This document shows positions 12,252-23,362 of a DNA stretch of 64,000 nucleotides, one piece after another (position 1 is the stretch's first letter; the number at the start of each line of letters is the position of its first letter). Below the pieces are notes generated by a model. It was not told the DNA's origin. It did no database searches and saw only the letters and a program-made list of their open reading frames with translations. The DNA is from Bos javanicus. Taxonomy: Eukaryota > Chordata > Mammalia > Artiodactyla > Bovidae. The translations under genes and the position numbers were made by a program. Location of the stretch: assembly GCF_032452875.1 (NCBI RefSeq), contig NC_083890.1:43212483-43276482 (forward strand). Reading direction: 5' to 3'.

Positions 12252-12337
12252 GTGATGGACAGGGAGGCCTGGCGTGCTGCAATTCATGGGGTCGCAAAGA
12301 GTCGGACACGACTGAGCAACTGCTCTGATCTGATCTG
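12252..12337 (+). mobile_element. BovB 3' tip, short insertion
   Basis: An 86-bp, strongly 5'-truncated BovB tail ending in CTGATCTGATCTGAT. An 11-bp target duplication, ATAATCAGTTA, lies at 12241-12251 and 12338-12348, so this is a genuine insertion and not a remnant. Confidence 0.92.
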
Positions 12338-12639
12338 ATAATCAGTTATCGGTATTGCCTACCCCCCTTGTTTTATTTTATTTTTCCCTTTTACTTCCTA
12401 TCTTCACTATAATTTAATTTGCCCTCTGGGGCTGTTTCTGGATCTGTTATGGCAGTTCACTAATTTGTCCTTTGGCTATATATTTTCTATTGTGTATCCT
12501 GCCCTCAAATTGGATGCTTTAACCATTTTCAAAATATAATCATTATATCCAGTAGATTCTCCTTTATAATCTTTCATTCCTATGTCATTTACCAAATATT
12601 CTCTATTTTAAGTTGTTGATCAATTTTTTTCAATTCCTA

Positions 12640-12843
12640 TGGGCTTTCCTTGTAGCTCAGTCGGTAAAGAATCTGCCTCCAGTGCAGGAGACCCGAGTTC
12701 GATCCCTGAGTCGGAAAGATCCCCTGGAGAAGGAAATGGCAACCCACTCCAGTATTCTTGCCTGGAGAATCCCATGGACAGAGGAACCTGGCAGCTTACA
12801 GTCCGTGCAGTCGCAAAAGTCGGATGTGACTTAGCGACTAGAG
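12640..12843 (+). mobile_element. Bov-tA SINE
   Basis: GGGCTTTCCTTGTAGC head, B box GAGTTCGATCCC, Bov-A core and a TTAGCGACTAGAGA end. Confidence 0.9.
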
Positions 12844-12849
12844 AGAAAG

Positions 12850-13760
12850 AGAAGATAGTGTAGAATGTGCTGCAGTAACGAGTGATACTGGACATTTCAG
12901 CAACGAATACCCACAAAGCCGTATTTCTCACTCACAGGCACCTTTAGTTGATTTTCTCAGACTGTGACCCAGGCTGCTTCCACACTGCAACCCCACCATC
13001 TTGGAGGTCTTCACTGTAAGTCATAAAAACAGTAGCCCGAGTACCACGGAGAACTCACACTCCATTAGCCAGAACTAGTCACGTGGCCCCAAGCCAACTG
13101 CCAGGAAAGCCGGAACAGGACAAATGAGCACATGGACTTTTGGTGAGCACCAATTATCTCCTTGACAAGGGCAGCTTGCTTAATTTGTTGTCTGTGAGCT
13201 CATTTTCGCCTGGGACCTCACAGTCCCCCACCCCCTTTTTGGCTGGAAATATGGATCTGGGGAAAGTCCAGGAGCTGTACAGTGGGTGTATTAGTCAGGG
13301 TGTGCTAACACATATCCCAGGATCCCCCAAATCCCACAGGCTTATCATATTAGAGGTGTTGCTTCCTACTCATACCATAGATCAACCATGCATTTAAGCA
13401 GGCAGCCCTCCACGTAGTAACTCAGGAAGCCTGCTCTTTCCGTCTGGTGGGTTTCCCAAGCAGGCATGCAGAGCAAAGACCCATGGTCACCATGGACCAT
13501 TGCATGGGAAAAGCCCTAGGCAGAAAATAAAAGACACACAGTTCATGTTCAAGGTGAGATGCTCTCAGCAAGAAATGAGCCCCAGCCCAGAGGCAACTAT
13601 TTGTTCTAGCCATTACTGAGATCAGAGTTGGGGCTGAGAGGATGTAAGGCCGTATGTGAAAGGCGTCAGATACCCCAACGCATACAACATTGCTCGCCTT
13701 CAAAGGACCATGATTAAGCCTAGCTCTAAGTCCGTGAATCCCGAGTTTGGTTGAACAACC
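12850..13760. other. Probable old repeats, family not assigned
   Basis: The stretches near 12855-13110 and 13288-13700 resemble ancient interspersed elements (TGTATTAGTCAGGGT near 13287, ATTAGCCAGAACTAGTCACG near 13065). A family could not be fixed by eye. No gene is seen. Confidence 0.35.
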
Positions 13761-13946
13761 CGACACATCTAGGATTGAGACGCATAAGGGAAAGTGGCAG
13801 AAGTAGCCCCAATGTTCTTATCAATTTTAAACCAATCACAAGCCTCCATTCAATTCTCCCTGGATATTGAATGCCCTGTCATTTCAGGCCCTTGCTATAC
13901 CAGAAAGTTCTGCCATGCAGCTCCAAGAATTGTTTCCTGCAAGTGT

Positions 13947-14084
13947 CTGTGTGTGTGTGTGTGTGTTAGTTGCTCAGTCGTGTCCGACTCTTTGCGACCC
14001 CATGGACTGTAGCCCACCAGGCTCCTTTGTCCATGGGATTCTCCAGGCAAGAATACTGGAGTCGGTTGCCATTTCCTTCTCCAC
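13947..14084 (-). mobile_element. Bov-A SINE with (TG)n tail, antisense
   Basis: A (TG)n microsatellite at 13947-13966 is the antisense CA-rich tail. It leads into GTTGCTCAGTCGTGTCCGAC and the Bov-A monomer, ending in CCATTTCCTTCTCC. The tRNA head is absent. The TG run is likely length-polymorphic. Confidence 0.88.
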
Positions 14085-14699
14085 AAGTAGGAACCACTTA
14101 CTGGCTCAGTCATCTTGAGTGAGTATACATGCCAAGGATGCCTATATCAAGTCCTGACGTCCCTGGGACAAATCCCCACACGTTTAAAAGTATGTCTTGC
14201 CCAGGTCAACTTTTTCTGGGATAAGACATTTCCGCTTTGGTCTGCACAAAGTCTGCACATGAGATTTCCATTTCCTAGGAGCTTTACTTTCAGGGGAATA
14301 ATGCAAGGGAAAATGAAAACAAAAAGAAGAAAGGAAAGCCTATTTTCTGATCTTCCGGATATCTCCTCCTTTTCACCTCTGAACTCACACCCCAGCTGCC
14401 TCCCTGAGTGACTCACTTGGCAGGGTTGGATCAGAGCTCACAGGATGTCCTCAGGCATCTAGCCAGGAGTCTCCCGGGGTTTCGATCAATGTGCCCCTTT
14501 CCTTAACCACCAGGACCCTTCCCTCTGGTGCCTGCAGGGTGGGTCTACAAGCAGTACTTCAGCAAACTTTCTGTAGCCCTGCAGGTGGTACCACAGCTGC
14601 TGCCCCGCGGGGCTCCTGGTGGTACCATTCCTCCTGCGTGCTTGCAGAGCAATTAAACGCAATGCTAGCTTGCTTTAATATTAATAAACAAAATAAGTA
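14085..14699. other. Unassigned 5' flank
   Basis: GC-richer than its surroundings, with two copies of the palindromic box GGTGGTACCA (14585-14594 and 14620-14629). Open frames of about 90 codons on both strands show no domain. Confidence 0.4.
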
Positions 14700-14910
14700 T
14701 TGTTCATTAATCACATACTACAGACCAGGCACGATTGTATGTTTTGACCTTTCATTTTAATCCTTACCTAAGAGGTAGATGGTATTATTATGACAGAATT
14801 CTTTTTAAGAATGGGATAATTCAGTGTGAGAACAAGAAAGAAATCACCTAAGGTCATATAGTTAGTAAATGTCAGTGTGGGCACCCACAATCTTAACACT
14901 GTGCTATTTT
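14700..14910 (+). mobile_element. MIR SINE
   Basis: MIR layout: ACAGACCAGGCACGATTGT, AAGAGGTAGATGGTATTATTA, AGGTCATATAGTTAGTAAATG and a terminal CTTAACACTGTGCTAT. Diverged but nearly full length. Confidence 0.8.
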
Positions 14911-15236
14911 GCAAATAGCTCTTAATTTTTGGAATACAAAATTTAAGTGACTAGATCTCAATTTTTGGAAGGCAGACAACATTCCAGGACAAAAGTCTGT
15001 CTGTTACCTGAGAAATGTTAATATAACAGAGCTTGGCTCATACTGAGAGTTACACCACCTGTCTCTCCACAAACAAAACTACATAACAAAATAAAATGGG
15101 GTTACTGTAAAGAGCTCATGAAAATTTGAACAGTTTAATCCTTGGGAAAACCCCAAAGGGGCCCATCTGGTTTTGAAATGCAAAACTGGCCAAGCAGAGT
15201 CTATGAGGAAAACTTTTAGACAAGATACACAATTGT
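14911..15236. other. Unassigned 5' flank
   Basis: No gene or repeat recognised. Confidence 0.4.
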
Positions 15237-15423
15237 GCTCAGACACTCAGCTGTGTCTGACTATTTGTGACCCCACAGACTGTAGCCCGCCAGGCTCCCT
15301 TGCCCATTGGATTTCTCAGGCAAGGATACTGGAGTGGGTTCTAGGGGATCTTCCCAATTTGGGGATCAAGCACTCATCTCCTGCATTGGCAGGAGGATTC
15401 TTTACCATTAGCTCCACCTGAGC
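15237..15423 (-). mobile_element. Bov-tA SINE, antisense
   Basis: Antisense Bov-A core followed by the reversed tRNA head (GGATTCTTTACCATTAGCTC). It has a small deletion between core and head. Confidence 0.85.
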
Positions 15424-15625
15424 TCACTGTACACAATAAAGTACGAAGAAAGTTTGGAGTTGTCAGCCAGTGCTACAAAAGGGAAACGGACTCCAGAAGA
15501 AAGAGAGTGGGGGATGGCCAGTGGGGGTATGCACATGTGGACAGAGCCTGCTCATCACTGCTGAGAGTGATGGGAAAACTTACAGAGAGGGACATCATTT
15601 GAAGTCCTTTTCAACATTTGCTATC

Positions 15626-16365
15626 AGTTCAGTTCAGTTCAGTTCAGTTGCTCAGTCGTGTCCGACTCTTTGTGACCCCATGAATTGCAGCATGCCAGGC
15701 CTCCCTGTCCATCACCAACTCCCAGAGTTCACTCAGTCTCATGTCCATCGAGTCAGTGATGCCATTCAGCCATCTCATCCTCTGTCGTCCCCTTCTCCTC
15801 CTGCCCCCAATCCCTCCCAGCATCAGACTCTTTTCAAATGAGTCAACTCTTCGCATGAGGTGGCCAAAGCACTGGAGTTTCAGCTTTAGCATCATTCCTT
15901 CCAAAGAAATCCCAGGGCTGATCTCCTTCAGAATGGACTGGTTGGATCTCCTTGCAGTCCAAGGGACTCTCAAGAGTCTTCTCCAACACCAGAGTTCAAA
16001 AGCATCAATTCTTCAGCACTCAGCCTTCTTCACAGTCCAACTCTTACAGCCATACATGACCACAGGAAAAACCATAGCCTTGACTAGACGGACCTTTGTT
16101 GGCAAAGTAATGTCTCTGCTTTTCAATATGCTATCTAGGTTGGTCATAACTATCCTTCCAAGGAGTAAGCGTCTTTTAATTTCATGGTTGCAGTCACCAT
16201 CTGCAGTGATTTTGGAGCCCAGAAAAATAAAGTCTGACACTGTTTCCACTGTTTCCCCATCTATTTCCCATGAAGTGATGGGACCGCATGCCATGATCTT
16301 CGTTTTCTGAATGTTGAGCTTTAAGCCAACTTTTTCACTCTCCCCTTTCACTTTCATCAAGAGGC
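15626..16365 (-). mobile_element. BovB LINE 3' portion, antisense, right arm
   Basis: Starts with a four-unit CAGTT tail (antisense 3' end) and reads back through the BovB 3' region into the reverse-transcriptase ORF. The minus-strand frames near 15644-15973 and 16013-16360 keep RT-associated residues (for example LNIQKTKIMA). One stop separates the frames, so the copy is relatively young but broken. Confidence 0.93.
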
Positions 16366-16532
16366 TTTTTTTTTTTCCATTTTTATTTATTTTTTTAAAT
16401 TTTCTTTTATTTTTAAACTTTACATAATTGTATTAGTTTTGCCAAATATCATAATGAATCCATCACAGGTATACATGTGTTCCCCATCCTGAACCCTCCT
16501 CACTCCTCCCTCCCCATACCATCCTTCTGGGT
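16366..16532 (-). mobile_element. L1 (bovine type) 3' UTR tip nested in BovB
   Basis: A T-rich start (antisense poly-A), then ATAATGAATCCATCACAGGT, TGTTCCCCATCCTGAACCCT and a C-rich stretch, matching the L1 3' UTR seen again at 39337. It splits the BovB copy. Confidence 0.85.
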
Positions 16533-16605
16533 CTTTCTGCCATAAGGGTAGTGTCATCTGCATATCTGAGGTTATTGATATTTCTCCCGGCAATCTTGAT
16601 TCTGC
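16533..16605 (-). mobile_element. BovB LINE, left arm after L1 insertion
   Basis: BovB ORF sequence resumes at TTTCTGCCATAAGGGTAG and continues through TCTCCCGGCAATCTTGATT. Confidence 0.85.
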
Positions 16606-17146
16606 TATAGTTATCCTCAAACTTCATAAACATTTGTTAATCAAAACAGCCTTGTATTAGCACGGTTTTGGAGAAGCAGTGGAAGCGTGGGTAGAAGTGA
16701 CCCAATAGCAAAATGAATATTGTTCCCAGCAATGATGAGATGACAAGTTGCAGCAGGAAACCCACCTGAGCTGTGGAATACTTCTGTGTGTGTCCCAAGT
16801 CCAGGAGACCCTTGGAAGGGGCAGAGAGAAGAACTAGATGCTATCAGCAGGTAGAACAGAGGGTGTGATATAATAAGAAATAAGTCGATTTGTTCTTTGT
16901 CCCCAATTCTTGGCACATAAAGCCCTTGGAATCTCCAAAGTGATGAGTGTCTTTTGTGCACCGAACTGACTGGAGGCTGGGGGCCCCTGGATAGCTTCAG
17001 GACGGGGGCTGGTTTCCAGAAAGACCAAGGCATAGAACTTGCAGCCCCACCCCCTGACCTCCAGAGAAGGGAGCAGGGCTAGAGGCTGAGAAAAATCACT
17101 GGTGGCCAATGAATTAATCAATCATGCCTAAGTAATGAAAGCTCCA
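16606..17146. other. Unassigned 5' flank
   Basis: Minus-strand open frames of 95-130 codons are present without recognisable domains. No repeat assigned. Confidence 0.4.
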
Positions 17147-17147
17147 T

Positions 17148-17418
17148 GCTGCTGCTGCTAAGTCGCTTCAGTCGTGTCCGACTCTGAGACCCCATAGATG
17201 GCAGCCCACCAGGCTCTCCCATCCCTGGGATTCTCCAGGCAAGAACACTGGAGCGGGTTGCCATTTCCTTCTCCAATGCATGAAAGTGAAAAGTGAAACT
17301 GAAGTCGTTCAGTCGTGTCCAACTCTTCGAGACCCCATGGACTGCAGCCTACTAGGCTCTTCCATCCATGGGATTTTCCAGGCAAGAGTACTGGAGTGGG
17401 GTGCCATTGCCTTCTCCA
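17148..17418 (-). mobile_element. Bov-A2 SINE (dimer), antisense
   Basis: Begins with the (GCT)n start (antisense AGC tail), then two Bov-A monomers joined by the GAAAGTGAAAAGTGAAA linker. Ends in GGTGCCATTGCCTTCTCC. Confidence 0.95.
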
Positions 17419-17499
17419 AAAACTCCATAAATACCCTTAAGTGACAGAATTCTGACAGCATCTGGGTTGGTGAACATAGCCACTTATTTAGTCAGAAGT

Positions 17500-17605
17500 A
17501 CAATCGTCCCTTGGTATCCACGGGGAACTGGTTCTGAAACCTCTGTGGATACCCAGATCCATGGATGCTCGAGTCCCTTGTATACAATGGAGTAGTACAA
17601 ACAAG
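17500..17605 (+). mobile_element. MER2/Tigger-like DNA transposon end
   Basis: GTCCCTTGGTATCCACGGGG, CTGTGGATACCCAGATCC and GGATGCTCGAGTCCCTTGTA match the 5' end of the MER2 group of TcMar-Tigger elements. Only one end is visible. Confidence 0.6.
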
Positions 17606-19049
17606 TAACAACCTGAGACGTGAAATTGGCTTCAGAAACTGAGCCCTGAAATGCATGTTGTCTGACACCAACTTCCCAGAGTTGTTGAACTGAATTCTAA
17701 GACATCCAATTGGTATCTGGAGAGTTGGAGAAAGTGGCTGTTGCGAAAAATATCCCCACCCCTGTGATGTCAGAAATGTGAGTAAAAATGGCTCAGAGAG
17801 GATAAGGCCATTTATTGAATGGGTGACACTGGAAAAGTAGCACCTTAAGTCAATTGGTTTTCACTGGTTTATTAAAAATTGGATAAAATACAGACCAGCT
17901 TTTATGTCCCATAAAACATAGTCACAAATGAAAACCACACATGTAATTTAAACGGTTTTTTTTAGTAGGCATGTTTTAAAAAAATAGAAAGAAATACATG
18001 AAGTTAACTTTAATAATATATTTCATTTAACCTAATATATTCAAAATTATCATTTCAACAAGTAACCAATGTCTGAAAATACAAGAGGTATTTTGTATTG
18101 TTTTTTTTTTTTTTTTTGCAGTAAGTCTTTGAAATTCATTTTATATATTACACTTACAGCTCTTCTAAGTTTGGACCAGCCAAATGTGAAATGCACAAAT
18201 CACTGAAGTTTCTCTGGTCAAGATTTAAAATGAAACTTTTAAATAATTTTTCATGGAAATTTGCATAAAAGATAGTACTATATACTATTCCTATTTGCAG
18301 CTTCTTCTCTATTATAAAAGCAATACATGTTCATTTGTAGAAAATTTGAAAAACAAAATACAAAGAAAAATAAATGCATCTATTAACCCCCTTTCAGAAA
18401 TAATCACTGTTAAATATTTTAATACATGTGCTTCTAGAATAACATATATATATATATTACTCTTTATATACACTCAGCACTTCAACCTAATTCATTTCTC
18501 CCCAACATTACCATAAGAGTTACCTCTTTAATCTCCCTGAGTCCAGTGTTCTCCATTTCAATCCATCTTGACTACTGATGCAAAACTAATCTTCCAAAAA
18601 TGCTATTTTCCAGCTATTGAGGGAAGGCAGGTAAAATGAGAGCTTGCATAGCCAGGTGTGACTGACTCATTCTAACAGAAACATACACTCAGTGAAATTT
18701 TTCCTTCTAATGGAAATAGAATTACTCCTCTGTTACCTCTTTCTCATATCTAGCCCATTATGGTGACGCAAAGTCTATTGCAAGATACTTAATAAGATCG
18801 AAGAACGATTTGAGAGTACAATCTCTCTAAGAAAGGCTGGAGGCAATAGCAGCTGAGCTCTCTCCCATGAGTGTTATAGCTTCAGGCTATGGCCAAGTAT
18901 ATAGAGCCCAAGAACTACACTCTCAAGCTGAAGTACAGACATCGAGACAAAAAGGTCTCACGGGAAAGTCAGTAAAGATGTAAGACGAGACCATCCAAGC
19001 AAACTGAAGGTCTGGTTAGGGCTGCCTACATTAAGTATGTGTGTGTGAA
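17606..19049. other. AT-rich flank with simple repeats
   Basis: Holds a T run at 18099-18117 and a short (AT)n near 18447-18459. The stretch 18720-19030 has several short open pieces in different frames, but no pseudogene parent was recognised. Confidence 0.4.
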
Positions 19050-19255
19050 TGCTAAGTCGCTTCAGTCATGTCCAACTCTTTGCGGCCCCATGGACTGTAG
19101 CCCACCAGGCTCCTCTGTCCATGGGATTCTTCAGAAAAGAGTACTGGAGGGGGTTGCCATTTCCTTCTCCAGGGGATCTTTCCAGCCCAGAGGTGGAATC
19201 CTGGTCTCCTGCACTACAGGTGGATTCTTTACCATCTGAACCACCAGGGAAGCCC
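19050..19255 (-). mobile_element. Bov-tA SINE, antisense
   Basis: Antisense copy ending in the reversed head GAACCACCAGGGAAGCCC. A run of GTGTGTGTG just upstream (19037) is its tail. Confidence 0.9.
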
Positions 19256-22200
19256 AACCTTAAAATAACTTCAGGCAAATATTTTCTTTCTCATATTAGC
19301 GTACAGCCTTGTGGCTCTTGCCTTTATAAGCCTCTGACTCTCTTCCTTGGAACACTCATTTGGTTTTACCCTACAAAGTGTCTCCCAAATTGCAATTTTG
19401 AAGACAACAACAACAACAACAAAAACTTGCATTTCCAGACTTTCTCAGATTTTTTGGTTGACGTTACATGGTGTCAGATGTAGATGCAGGCTTTCTGGTT
19501 TTTTTTAATTTTTGATTGACAATACTCACAACTGTTGGCACACGGTGTCTAAGGAATTTACTATTTTGCAATAGTAAACAAGTCACACATTATTGTTAAG
19601 TGTATACATACATACATACAAGATACAGCATGTGTGAGGCATGATTCTAATTCTTTACACTGGTAACTATGTGGACATTAAAAACTAAAACTGCAAATCA
19701 TTTTCCAATACAAAAAGATTTATGTGGTTGTATTCCAATGTATACAATTAAATAAGCTGTCAACTTTAATTTTGAAATAAAATTTTGATTTTTAATTATA
19801 ATTATTTTTCTTTTAAAAGAGCAACTCCAGTATTTTTGAAGAAAATGTATAAATTATCAAAGCAATCTACTTTTATAGTTTTTGCATTTACCTTATGTTT
19901 TTGATGTAGATCATTCAACTTTTGTTCAATTTGAGTACATTTCGCTTTTCAATTCTTTAGATCTTTCCTATCCTAGAAAATGAACTATGTGAAAGTCTCC
20001 ACTATACCAAGATAATTTGATTTTGTTAAAATGAAGGAAAGAAAAATTAATTTTATAGAGTAGGTAAAAATTCATAGGATAGGAAAGTGTTTCAGTACTC
20101 GTCTAAACATCACTGGTTCAGGAACTCAATGTGCCCAATGATAATTACATTCATCCTCTTTAATATTTTGCCAAGTTTCAATTATGTAAAAACTCTGCAA
20201 AACCATGAAAAATCAAGTTTTACACATTTTCTATTTTTCCAGTCTGAAAGTATATCTGTCAAGTGTAAGGAAGAAAAATTGTTTTTCCATCTTAGAATCA
20301 TAGGCTAGGGCCCTGTATATTAGGCTGATTAAAAAGATAGATTTACAAGAGAAAAACAGACAAGCTTATTAACACATATGAAGAACATACACATGGGAGT
20401 ACTCAGAGAGGAGTAACACAAAGGAGTGGTCAGAACTTGGACTTACATAGCGTCTTAGCAAAGAACCATAATTTTGCAGAGAAGTGGCAAGACAGAGGAA
20501 AAGGACTTTGAGCATGTAAGGCAGCAAATTGTGGCAAGGTCAATATATGGAAAGTAATGGATAAGGGCTAGTCTGAGTGAGTTGATCATATAGATTCCTC
20601 ACATGCTGTCTCTGGGCTGCTAAGAGTTCTCTTTGGTGACTACCTTCTGCCCTTCACAGTAGAGAGGGGAGAGGGACACCCTTTACAAACTTATGTCCTG
20701 CTTTTAGGCCAAAATGAGAGTAGAGAGATTCTCTTCTATCAGCTTTTTTTCAACAGCCTTCAGTTCAATATAACCTTCATGCCAAAGTGTGTATTTTGGG
20801 GTGGCATATTTTGCTACCTTTCAGAGGGAAGAGGGATAAACCATATTTTATTTAACAGTATATTAGCTTGATTTTCTCTGGTATAGACAATTTACATTTC
20901 ATATGATTATTACTACATTTGAATTCGGGTCTACCATTTTACTATTTGCTTTCGGCTTGTTTCCTCTGGTTTTTTATCTATTTTCCCTTTGCTGTCTCTT
21001 TTTGGGGTTATTTGAATATTTTTTATTATTACATTTTACCTATTATGTGTTTGGACTATATCTCTTCAGATAATATGTTTATAGATTAGGGATTATGGTG
21101 TACATATTTTTTTTAACTTTTCTAAATCTATTTAGACTCAGTATTTTAGCACTTCAAGTGCAATGTAGAAAACTCACCACCACAAAGATCTCTTTATCCC
21201 TGCCCCTTTACTTTGTAGTTACATTATAGAGACGTCACCCTCAGGTCACCACATGGTAACTACACCCTGGCCAGGCCCAGGGCCTCCAGGGACAGCCCTG
21301 CCATCCTTCACTCTCTTCTCCTTGGTGACCTCTGAGTGTGTGAGGCCTGCCTAGAGATCTCACAGCTGGTGGGTCTCAGAGCATTTGCTCTGCGAACCCA
21401 AATTGGCTCATGGAAGTCCCCAGGTCCAGTTGTGGGGAGACAGCAGGAGGGCCCCATGTCCAAACATATTCTCCAGTCCAACTTTGTCAGAAAGTTATGA
21501 GCCCGTGGGTTGTTTGGTCCCTGCCTGAAGCCTTAATTTGTAGATACTTCTTTTTCATTTGGCCTTTTAATCCCTGTATCTAGTCTGTCTGTTTATTAAG
21601 ATTTCTGTGTTAGGGTAAGAGACAGAAACCTTACTCTATCAAGTTTAAACAAAAACAGTTTATTGATTTATGTAAATAAAAATGTTGTTTTCAATCTTTT
21701 TTTTTTTGTATTTCCTAGGCTGGTGCCTTAGACATTTCATTCCTTCGTCCAAGGAACACCTCTGAGTTCACACAATGGACCAGTAACTGAGACAGGTGCA
21801 GCGGGCATTCAAAAAGCTCACTGAACTAAACACTGCTAGTATCAGATATCCTTTTAGACCAGAAGGTTTCATTTAACACTCAAACCCCCACGTTTTAAAT
21901 TCCCAGATTGAGAGTTTCTCACTTGATCCACTAATCCGGAAACAAAAGCTCTTCAAGTTTAGATTTAAATGCGTTGACTACGTTAAGTGCCACACCCTCG
22001 ACCCTGTTAATAATTATTAAAATGCACTTCGGCGCCAACACTCTGAGGGACTTCGGACCAGGAAAATCAGGAAAACCCAGGGCAGTTCGGCGGACTTTCC
22101 ACGGGATTCTAAAGGGGCCCAGGATAATTAATGTCTTTATAAGGACATTAGTGTAATAAATACGCAAATCGTGGCAGTTCCAAGCTCATTCCAGCTCTGT

Positions 22201-22282
22201 GAAGTCCCACGACCACCTCCTGGTCTCCCTGGTCGCCGTCACGAAGCAGTATGAGGGTTTGATGTGTACCTGACTCTGAACT
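19256..22282. other. Long unassigned 5' flank before MCUR1
   Basis: Holds (CAA)n at 19406-19424 and (CATA)n at 19604-19620. A stretch at 20300-20830 looks like an old LTR or other ancient repeat, but no family could be named. 21600-21680 resembles an ancient repeat too. No gene is seen in 3 kb. Confidence 0.4.
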
Positions 22283-22641
22283 TGTTGTTGGAGAAAACTC
22301 TTGAGAGTCCGTTGGACAGCAAGGAGATCCAACCAGTCCATCTTAAAGGAAATCAGTCCTGAATATTCATTGGAAGGACTGGTGTTGAAGCTGAAACTCC
22401 AATACTCTGGCCACCTGATGCGAAGAACCGACTCATTGGTAAAGACCCTGATGTTGGGAATGACAGAAGGCAGGAGGAGAAGGGGAACGACAGAGGATGA
22501 GATGGTTGGATGGCATCACCGATTCAATGGGCATGAGTTTGAGTAAACTCCGGGAGTTGGTGATGGACAGGGTGGCCTGGCGTGCTGCAGTGCATAGGGT
22601 CGCAAAGAGTCGGACACGACTGAGCGACTAAACTAAACTAA
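22283..22641 (+). mobile_element. ART2A/BovB 3' fragment abutting the MCUR1 CpG island
   Basis: Sense-orientation BovB/ART2A 3' part: TTGTTGGAGAAAACTCTTGAG through TCGGACACGACTGAGCGAC and an ACTAAACTAAA tail. It ends 282 bp before the MCUR1 start codon, exactly where GC-rich promoter sequence begins. Confidence 0.92.
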
Positions 22642-22642
22642 A

Positions 22643-22923
22643 GACTCGCCTCTCTTAGGGTGCTGGCTCCGGTAGACGAGCCCGGCCTCGCCCCCAGCGC
22701 GCGCCCGGAGCCCCGCCCCTCGCCCCTGCCCCGCCCCCGGCGCAGGCCTGGAGCCCCGCCTACCCGCACAGCCCCGCCCCCGGCGCGGGCCCCGAGCCTC
22801 GCCTGGCGGGCAGGAAAGGGCGGGCTCGGCGCCGCCGCCCGTGCTCGCTTTTGCCGTAGGTGTCGGGCGGGGGCCGCGCGTAACTGGCATGAGCGCGCTC
22901 CCGGGCCAGTGACCGCGTCGGGG
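22643..22923 (+). promoter_or_regulatory. MCUR1: MCUR1 CpG-island promoter and 5' UTR
   Basis: Very CpG-rich sequence directly upstream of the start codon. GC boxes (CCCCGCCCC) lie at 22711-22719, 22729-22737 and 22772-22780, and GGGCGGG at 22818-22824. There is no TATA box, as is usual for broadly expressed genes. The island continues through exon 1 to about 23610. The exact transcription start is not visible. Confidence 0.75.
22889..22912 (+). promoter_or_regulatory. Upstream ORF in MCUR1 5' UTR
   Basis: ATG at 22889 opens a 7-codon frame (MSALPGQ) that stops at TGA 22910-22912, 11 nt before the main ATG. Its -3 base is G and its +4 base is A, a moderate start context, and it is out of frame with MCUR1. 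If the transcript starts upstream, it could lower translation or require reinitiation. Confidence 0.5.
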
Positions 22924-23362
22924 ATGGACTGCGGCTCCATCGCGGCCGAGAGGCCGAAGTGCCCGCCCAGCCGCCGGCGGCTCCTGCCCCTCCTGGCCGC
23001 CGGCCGCGCTGGAGGTCCGGGCGGCCGCGGCAACCCCGCGCGCCGCCTCCTGCCCGCGCTACCCGGCGGTCCGGGGGCGCTGCGCCCCGGCGCCCAGGCG
23101 GCCCGCGGCGGCGCGGCACGCGCCTCCCCGTTGCTCCTCCTCCTGCTGGTGCCCTGCCCGCGCCGGGCGGCCGCGGCCTCGCGCCGGCCGCCCGCGGACT
23201 GGGAGCGCCCGCGTGCCGGCCCCCCGGCCCCTCCGGGCCCCCCGGCCGGGCGCGGCGGCGTGTGGAGAAGCCAGCCGGGCCTGGCCCCGGGCCTCGCGGG
23301 TGCGGCGGGCGCGCTCCCCCGGTGCCTCGGCCGGGTGGCCGCCCTGGCGTCCTCCAGGAGAG
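22924..23362 (+). CDS. MCUR1: MCUR1 exon 1 (coding part)
   Basis: Codes for residues 1-146 plus the first base of codon 147; donor AGAG|GTGAGG. Starts MDCGS as in human MCUR1. Extremely GC-rich, low-complexity (Ala, Gly, Pro, Arg), and the least conserved part of the protein. It is roughly eight residues longer than the human counterpart. Confidence 0.93.

Noticed and set aside
15741..16310. 189-codon plus-strand frame
   Set aside because: It is the reverse strand of a BovB reverse-transcriptase region, not a gene.
18720..19030. Possible processed pseudogene
   Set aside because: Short open pieces in several frames were read, but no parent protein could be recognised and no poly(A) or target duplication was found.
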